30,823 nucleotides of DNA from a virus, in IMG/VR virus record IMGVR_UViG_3300033183_000342, positions 1-30,823 of that record. The stretch is one strand, 5' to 3'. The translations under genes were made by a program, and so were the position numbers. Below are positions 27,588 through 30,823 of this stretch, one piece after another (the first letter of the stretch is position 1; the number at the start of each line of letters is the position of its first letter). The notes beneath the pieces were generated by a model. It saw only the letters and a list, made by a program, of their open reading frames with translations, ran no database searches and was not told the DNA's origin.

Positions 27588-27600
27588 AAAGGTGGAGGTG

Positions 27601-28086
27601 ATGTGGAAAACAGGCACTAAAAAAATCATAGAGTATGACTGTATTATCCAGTTCCTAAAAAAAGCATCTCGGCACGAACACGAGATCGTTTTAGGAACTG
27701 ATAGCCAGCCATTCAACTCTGGTACTTTTTTAGTCTCTGTGATCGCAGTCCTCTGCGATGATCCAGAATACCACTGCCGATACTTTTACCTAGAACATAA
27801 AGAACGCCCAAAGCATCACAGCCTCTATGAGCGTGTGTTCTCCGAAGCTCAATCAACAATAGAAATCGCTTGTCAGATCACAGAGGCAATCCCACACGCT
27901 AACATCTCTATCCACCTAGATGTTAGCCATGAGAACACAAGCCACAAAACAGGTAGGTTCTCTCGTTCTCTTGTCGCTATGGTGAGAGGGTATGGCTACG
28001 ATAGTGTAGAGGTTAAACCGAACGCTTGGTGTGCTTCTAAGTTAGCAGATAAGTACACCAAGAGAATCCCCTCATGGCTGAGGTAG
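27601..28086 (+). CDS. RNase H-like protein, YkuK (DUF458) type
   Basis: This is a 161-aa protein from ATG 27601; the GTG codons at 27592 and 27598 are alternative starts. The pattern IVLGTDSQPFNSGTFLVSVI (first acidic strand), a long helical segment with E residues (SLYERVFSEAQSTIEIA), ISIHLDVSHENT (second acidic strand) and VEVKPNAWCASKLADKYTK (C-terminal helix) matches the YkuK group of RNase H-like folds. RNase H-like enzymes use clustered acidic residues and metal ions to cut RNA or DNA strands. The cellular role of YkuK is not well known. It ends 5 bases from the convergent coiled-coil gene. Confidence 0.75.
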   Translation: MWKTGTKKIIEYDCIIQFLKKASRHEHEIVLGTDSQPFNSGTFLVSVIAVLCDDPEYHCRYFYLEHKERPKHHSLYERVFSEAQSTIEIACQITEAIPHANISIHLDVSHENTSHKTGRFSRSLVAMVRGYGYDSVEVKPNAWCASKLADKYTKRIPSWLR

Positions 28087-28090
28087 ACCT

Positions 28091-28513
28091 TTAGTAGATA
28101 GTAATCTCGGTCGTAGTAAGATCAAATAGCTTTTTGAGGTATGTATAAAGCATAGGGTTCAAGTACAACTTTAGAACGAGATCCCTTTGATCTACCGAGC
28201 TGTTTTTGGGAGTCAGCTTCCCTCTCGATATGGTTTTTCCACCACCCCATATCCGAAGTGTATCAACGCCCTGTGTAGTAAGTCGTGGCTCTTTGAAATA
28301 AACAATCTCATACCCTAGTGATTGCTCTTTAACATCAGAATGGTAGAGGCTTTTAAGTTCGGTAGAAGCGGGGGTGTCCGAGTCCACAGCAACTCCTACC
28401 TTGCCCTCGTAAAAGTGTAACTCAAGAGGCAGACCACCAGCAGTTTTTGTTTGCTCAAGTCTAGCTACTCGTTGTTCAAGATTTCTTATCAGTTCAGATG
28501 CGTTTCTCTTCAT
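28091..28513 (-). CDS. Coiled-coil-tagged protein
   Basis: This is a 140-aa protein. Residues 1-21 (MKRNASELIRNLEQRVARLE) are the shared N-terminal coiled coil. The rest (LPLELHFYEGKVGVAVDSDT, GYEIVYFKEPRLTTQG, DLVLKLYLNPMLYTYLKKLF) is a small alpha/beta domain unlike the other tagged proteins. A late-type motif lies 38 bases upstream. The start codon sits in an 8-bp stem whose loop holds AAAGGAG, so translation may be regulated. Likely a late or virion-associated protein. Confidence 0.75.
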   Translation of the reverse strand: MKRNASELIRNLEQRVARLEQTKTAGGLPLELHFYEGKVGVAVDSDTPASTELKSLYHSDVKEQSLGYEIVYFKEPRLTTQGVDTLRIWGGGKTISRGKLTPKNSSVDQRDLVLKLYLNPMLYTYLKKLFDLTTTEITIY

Positions 28514-28543
28514 AAGTCATTCTCCTTTGTCGATTACTTATGA
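28510..28543 (-). promoter_or_regulatory. Leader hairpin holding start codon and ribosome-binding site
   Basis: TCATAAGT (28510-28517) pairs perfectly with ACTTATGA (28536-28543). On the minus-strand mRNA the loop contains AAAGGAG and the 3' arm contains the ATG of the 28513 gene. Confidence 0.5.
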
Positions 28544-28550
28544 GAAGCCT

Positions 28551-28568
28551 ATAAAGAAACTATTAAAG
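28551..28568 (-). promoter_or_regulatory. Late-type promoter-like motif
   Basis: The minus strand reads CTTTAATAGTTTCTTTAT, one base different in the core from the 26421 copy, overlapping the stop of the gene at 28563. Confidence 0.55.
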
Positions 28569-28916
28569 AGAAGCGTTGACCTCCTCAACAAACTTCTCAA
28601 TCACACCATCGCACTTAATCAACTGTCCATGTGTGGGGCGACCCCAAATCCATGTACCAAAGTAGTTCGTGACAGGATGGCCCTCTAGCTTCAAGAACAC
28701 GGCTAGACGCTCCGAGATCGCCCAGAAGCTCAATGGCTCAACATAGCAATCCCCATTCTCACGCATGGACTCCACCTCCTCCATGTCTTGAAGGACATAG
28801 AACAGCTCCTCATACCACTCGGACTCCACAGCATCGGAGTTCTTTAAGATTTCTGCCATGAGCATACTGACATTGCAGTAAACCTCGTCCTCAACACATT
28901 TATCAGTCGTATACAT
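28563..28916 (-). CDS. Hypothetical acidic protein (117 aa)
   Basis: This 117-aa product (YCNVSMLMAEILKNSDAVES, EELFYVLQDMEEVESMRENG, FWAISERLAVFLKLEGHPVT, YFGTWIWGRPTHGQ) is helical and acidic. AGAGG precedes the ATG, and the upstream gene ends 2 bases away, so they share a transcript. The pattern FWAISERLAVFLKLEGHPV then NYFGTWIWGR is reminiscent of small uncharacterised phage proteins. Function unknown. Confidence 0.7.
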   Translation of the reverse strand: MYTTDKCVEDEVYCNVSMLMAEILKNSDAVESEWYEELFYVLQDMEEVESMRENGDCYVEPLSFWAISERLAVFLKLEGHPVTNYFGTWIWGRPTHGQLIKCDGVIEKFVEEVNASL

Positions 28917-28917
28917 A

Positions 28918-29322
28918 TCAATATCCTCTCAACCCAGAAATGACCACTTGATAAAAGTCTACCAAGTGATTGTAGTTTGGATACCTCGTCTTGTTCTCGG
29001 CAATAAAAGCCTTGAGCGTGTCTTTATCACAGACGATGTTATCAAAGTCGTAAATGGGCATGGTATCTAACAGATTTCTACCACGATTTGTGATCGTATA
29101 GACTCGGACATAGTTTTTAACCACATCACAGATGCCCTCAATCTTCTCAATGCTCTCTGGAGTGCCTTCAAACTTAATAGAAGTCACGCCTTTGAGTGGG
29201 TGTGATAGATCAACCCTTAGTCCAAGCTCCGAGTTGAATATGGTGGAATAAGCCTCTCGCTCACGCTCCTCAATTGAGTTCAAGTATTGGTGAAAGGCAT
29301 CTTTCCAAGGGGGTATTTTCAT
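28918..29322 (-). CDS. Hypothetical protein (134 aa)
   Basis: This is a 134-aa soluble protein with AGGAG 7 bases upstream. It starts MKIPPWKDAFHQYLNSIEER, with a beta-rich middle (LRVDLSHPLKGVTSIKFEGT, NYVRVYTITNRGRNLLDTM) and a helical end (KDTLKAFIAENKTRYPNYNH). A CCTAACC/GGTTAGG hairpin at 29331-29350 abuts its ribosome-binding site, and a -10 element (AATCATATAAG) lies at 29355-29364. No family recognised. Confidence 0.7.
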   Translation of the reverse strand: MKIPPWKDAFHQYLNSIEEREREAYSTIFNSELGLRVDLSHPLKGVTSIKFEGTPESIEKIEGICDVVKNYVRVYTITNRGRNLLDTMPIYDFDNIVCDKDTLKAFIAENKTRYPNYNHLVDFYQVVISGLRGY

Positions 29323-29330
29323 AGGGTTCT

Positions 29331-29350
29331 CCTAACCTTAGTGGGTTAGG
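29331..29350 (-). promoter_or_regulatory. Leader hairpin next to the ribosome-binding site
   Basis: CCTAACC (29331-29337) pairs with GGTTAGG (29344-29350). On the minus strand the 3' arm runs into AGGAG, the Shine-Dalgarno of the gene starting at 29322. It also spans the end of the upstream gene. Confidence 0.4.
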
Positions 29351-30823
29351 TTACTTATATGATTTGAACCCAAAACACTCTTTACAGTAGCAAAAGGCAA
29401 ATCGTATTTTGCCCCTAACTGATTGATAGTAAAACCAAGCTCGTAGTCAAAAAGTATATCTTCCGTCATCTCGTAGATGCGATCAGATCTAGTCAACCGA
29501 TCTACAGACAGACTTTTCAAGACCTCCTTCACCCTTCTCTCGGTCAAGATGTAATAAGAGGCGAGGCTTTTCACAGCTTCTCCCTCCAAGTATCGTTGCT
29601 TTATCTCGTCCTCGGAATACGAAAAAGGTAAGCTACCATCCAAGTTAAGACCTCTTTGTTGGAACCAGGACTGCATATCTGTAAGCTCATCTTCAAAGTA
29701 TGAAAGAGGGGTAGATTTAAGTTTGCGACCCCCAATCTGCTTACGAAGATTATCTCTCTTAAAGTCTGTGATACGACCTCCCCTTTTCCTGTGGTCAAGA
29801 TACTCCACAAAGGTTTCATACCTAGTTCTCATTTTGTTCACTAACTGAACATAGAGGCGATGTGGGATGTTCATCTCATCACACAAAGAAGCATAATCTG
29901 CCACCTTAAAAGCCTTCCAAGTCACAGGCAACTTTGCCTTGTACAGAAAGTGCATTGAGATATAACCCTCCCTTTGATAGATGCGTCCAAGCTCACCTTT
30001 GATTTGATCTATAGTTGGGAGTGATCGAGGACAAAGACCAAGATTGTCTATTGCAATCCCAAGTCTCGTATCCGAAGCTACCCCCAAGTTTCTTGGCTGT
30101 GGTGTATAATGATACTTATCATAAAAGCTACTCACCAAGTATTCCACTTCAAACATATCTCTACAAACTACATTCGTCTTATGTTCTTTTAGCCCATCTG
30201 AACCAAGTAAGAGCCATTTTTCTGTAGCTTTAGTCGAGGTCTTTTTGTGGCCTCTTTGCTTCAAAAACGAAAAGGCACAAGTGAGCATAGTTAAACCCTT
30301 GAGCGTCTTATACCTATACCAAGTAGGGGGCATGACTGATGAGTATGTTCCTTGCTCTGTTAAACTGTTCGCTGTTTTCCTTAAAAACCCATTGAATGCG
30401 AGACACCTTCTCCTGTCCTTACCAGCTTTCTCCCAAGTCTCATCAGAACCCATTGATTTAATCAAAGCCCTAAAAAGCCGTTGTTGTCGTATTTGATTAA
30501 CTTTTATTTCACGACCACCAAAAAAATTAAGTATGAGATTAGCACCATTTTCTAAGAGTCCACGCTCAATAATCACTTCAATGTCTTGCATCATCACAGG
30601 AGATAATGAAGAATAGTAGTCTAAAAAGACAAAGCCGATCTTCTCGCCCTCATAAGCGTTAAAAAACTCTGCTACTGTACAGCAATGAACTTCAACTAAA
30701 TCGTTATCCTTCGTTTTTTCTCGTATTAAATCTGCTGTACCTTCATCTCGCTCAATAGCAATGATCTTCTTGAACCTGCGTCCATAAGGCTTTGAGTTAG
30801 TCCTGTAATCATACTTAGATAAG
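29338..30823 (-). CDS. Methyltransferase-like plus helix-turn-helix-like protein (5' end missing)
   Basis: The frame stays open past the ATG at 30597 to the window edge, giving at least 494 residues. The visible N-terminal part has a Rossmann-type methyltransferase look: KKIIAIERDEGTADLI (acidic strand end), VEVHCCTVAEFF, and KIGFVFLDYYSSLSP (a D-Y-Y at the strand IV position), then LLENGANLILNFF. The middle (~300 residues) is basic and unrecognised. The C-terminus has two helix-turn-helix-like units (VKSLASYYILTERRVKEVLK and INQLGAKYDLPFATVKSVL). This suggests a sequence-specific nucleic-acid methyltransferase or a regulator, not yet assignable. Confidence 0.7.
   Translation of the reverse strand, partial: LSKYDYRTNSKPYGRRFKKIIAIERDEGTADLIREKTKDNDLVEVHCCTVAEFFNAYEGEKIGFVFLDYYSSLSPVMMQDIEVIIERGLLENGANLILNFFGGREIKVNQIRQQRLFRALIKSMGSDETWEKAGKDRRRCLAFNGFLRKTANSLTEQGTYSSVMPPTWYRYKTLKGLTMLTCAFSFLKQRGHKKTSTKATEKWLLLGSDGLKEHKTNVVCRDMFEVEYLVSSFYDKYHYTPQPRNLGVASDTRLGIAIDNLGLCPRSLPTIDQIKGELGRIYQREGYISMHFLYKAKLPVTWKAFKVADYASLCDEMNIPHRLYVQLVNKMRTRYETFVEYLDHRKRGGRITDFKRDNLRKQIGGRKLKSTPLSYFEDELTDMQSWFQQRGLNLDGSLPFSYSEDEIKQRYLEGEAVKSLASYYILTERRVKEVLKSLSVDRLTRSDRIYEMTEDILFDYELGFTINQLGAKYDLPFATVKSVLGSNHISNLTH
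29355..29364 (-). promoter_or_regulatory. -10 promoter element (AATCATATAAG)
   Basis: The minus strand reads AATCATATAAG inside the 3' end of the 29338 gene, 33 bases upstream of the 29322 start. It is the same element as at tRNA-Lys. Confidence 0.45.

Overview
The window reads as part of a large tailed-phage genome with a contractile tail (myovirus type, probably a jumbo phage). The reasons are a giant contractile tail-sheath gene, blocks of late virion-type genes, many short overlapping ORFs of unknown function on both strands, a small ATP-dependent DNA ligase, and a tRNA cluster with no tRNA-gene relatives around it. Shine-Dalgarno sites are strong (AAAGGAG types). Two genes encode lipoproteins with SPase II lipoboxes, which suggests a bacterial, probably Gram-negative, host. 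The host itself cannot be named from the sequence.

Layout. (i) 1-6277, mostly plus strand: a probable late block holding a SWIM zinc-finger protein, an FmdB-type zinc ribbon, a virion-like 242-aa protein, three tandem paralogues (3027-5184), a DUF5659-like protein and two proteins with a shared N-terminal coiled coil. (ii) 6278-11269: small secreted, membrane, lipoprotein and cytosolic genes. (iii) 11344-15684, minus strand: short operons of small proteins separated by tRNAs (Met, Leu, Lys, Glu, Tyr). One gene here carries a +1-type frameshift and one a -1-type frameshift. (iv) 15685-18110, minus strand: an RNA-rich segment with tRNA-Asn, -Gly, -Arg(TCT), -Arg(CCT), two degenerate tRNAs and one tRNA-like RNA. 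The gaps between them are filled by structured RNAs closed by perfect or near-perfect 7-11 bp stems. This is the most unusual part of the window. (v) 18203-21084: DNA ligase and small genes driven by a distinctive contiguous promoter-like motif. (vi) 21094-28513, mostly minus: a 1619-aa sheath, a zinc-ribbon protein and a 368-aa probable tail protein, then an RNase H-like YkuK-family gene and a coiled-coil-tagged protein. (vii) 28563-30823: small genes and a partial gene with a methyltransferase-like N-terminal part and a helix-turn-helix-like C-terminal part.

Regulation. Two recurring motifs divide the genes. GTAACCCCTTATCTATA (seven copies) precedes the ligase and small, probably replication- or takeover-phase genes. 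An AT-rich motif, TTTAATA..TATTTAT (six or seven copies), precedes virion-type genes and looks like a late promoter. A sigma70-like -10 set (AATCATATAA on the minus strand) precedes tRNAs and small operons. Several late-motif leaders carry hairpins at or over the ribosome-binding site.

Limits: all functional calls come from reading the sequence by eye. No database, folding or covariance search was run.
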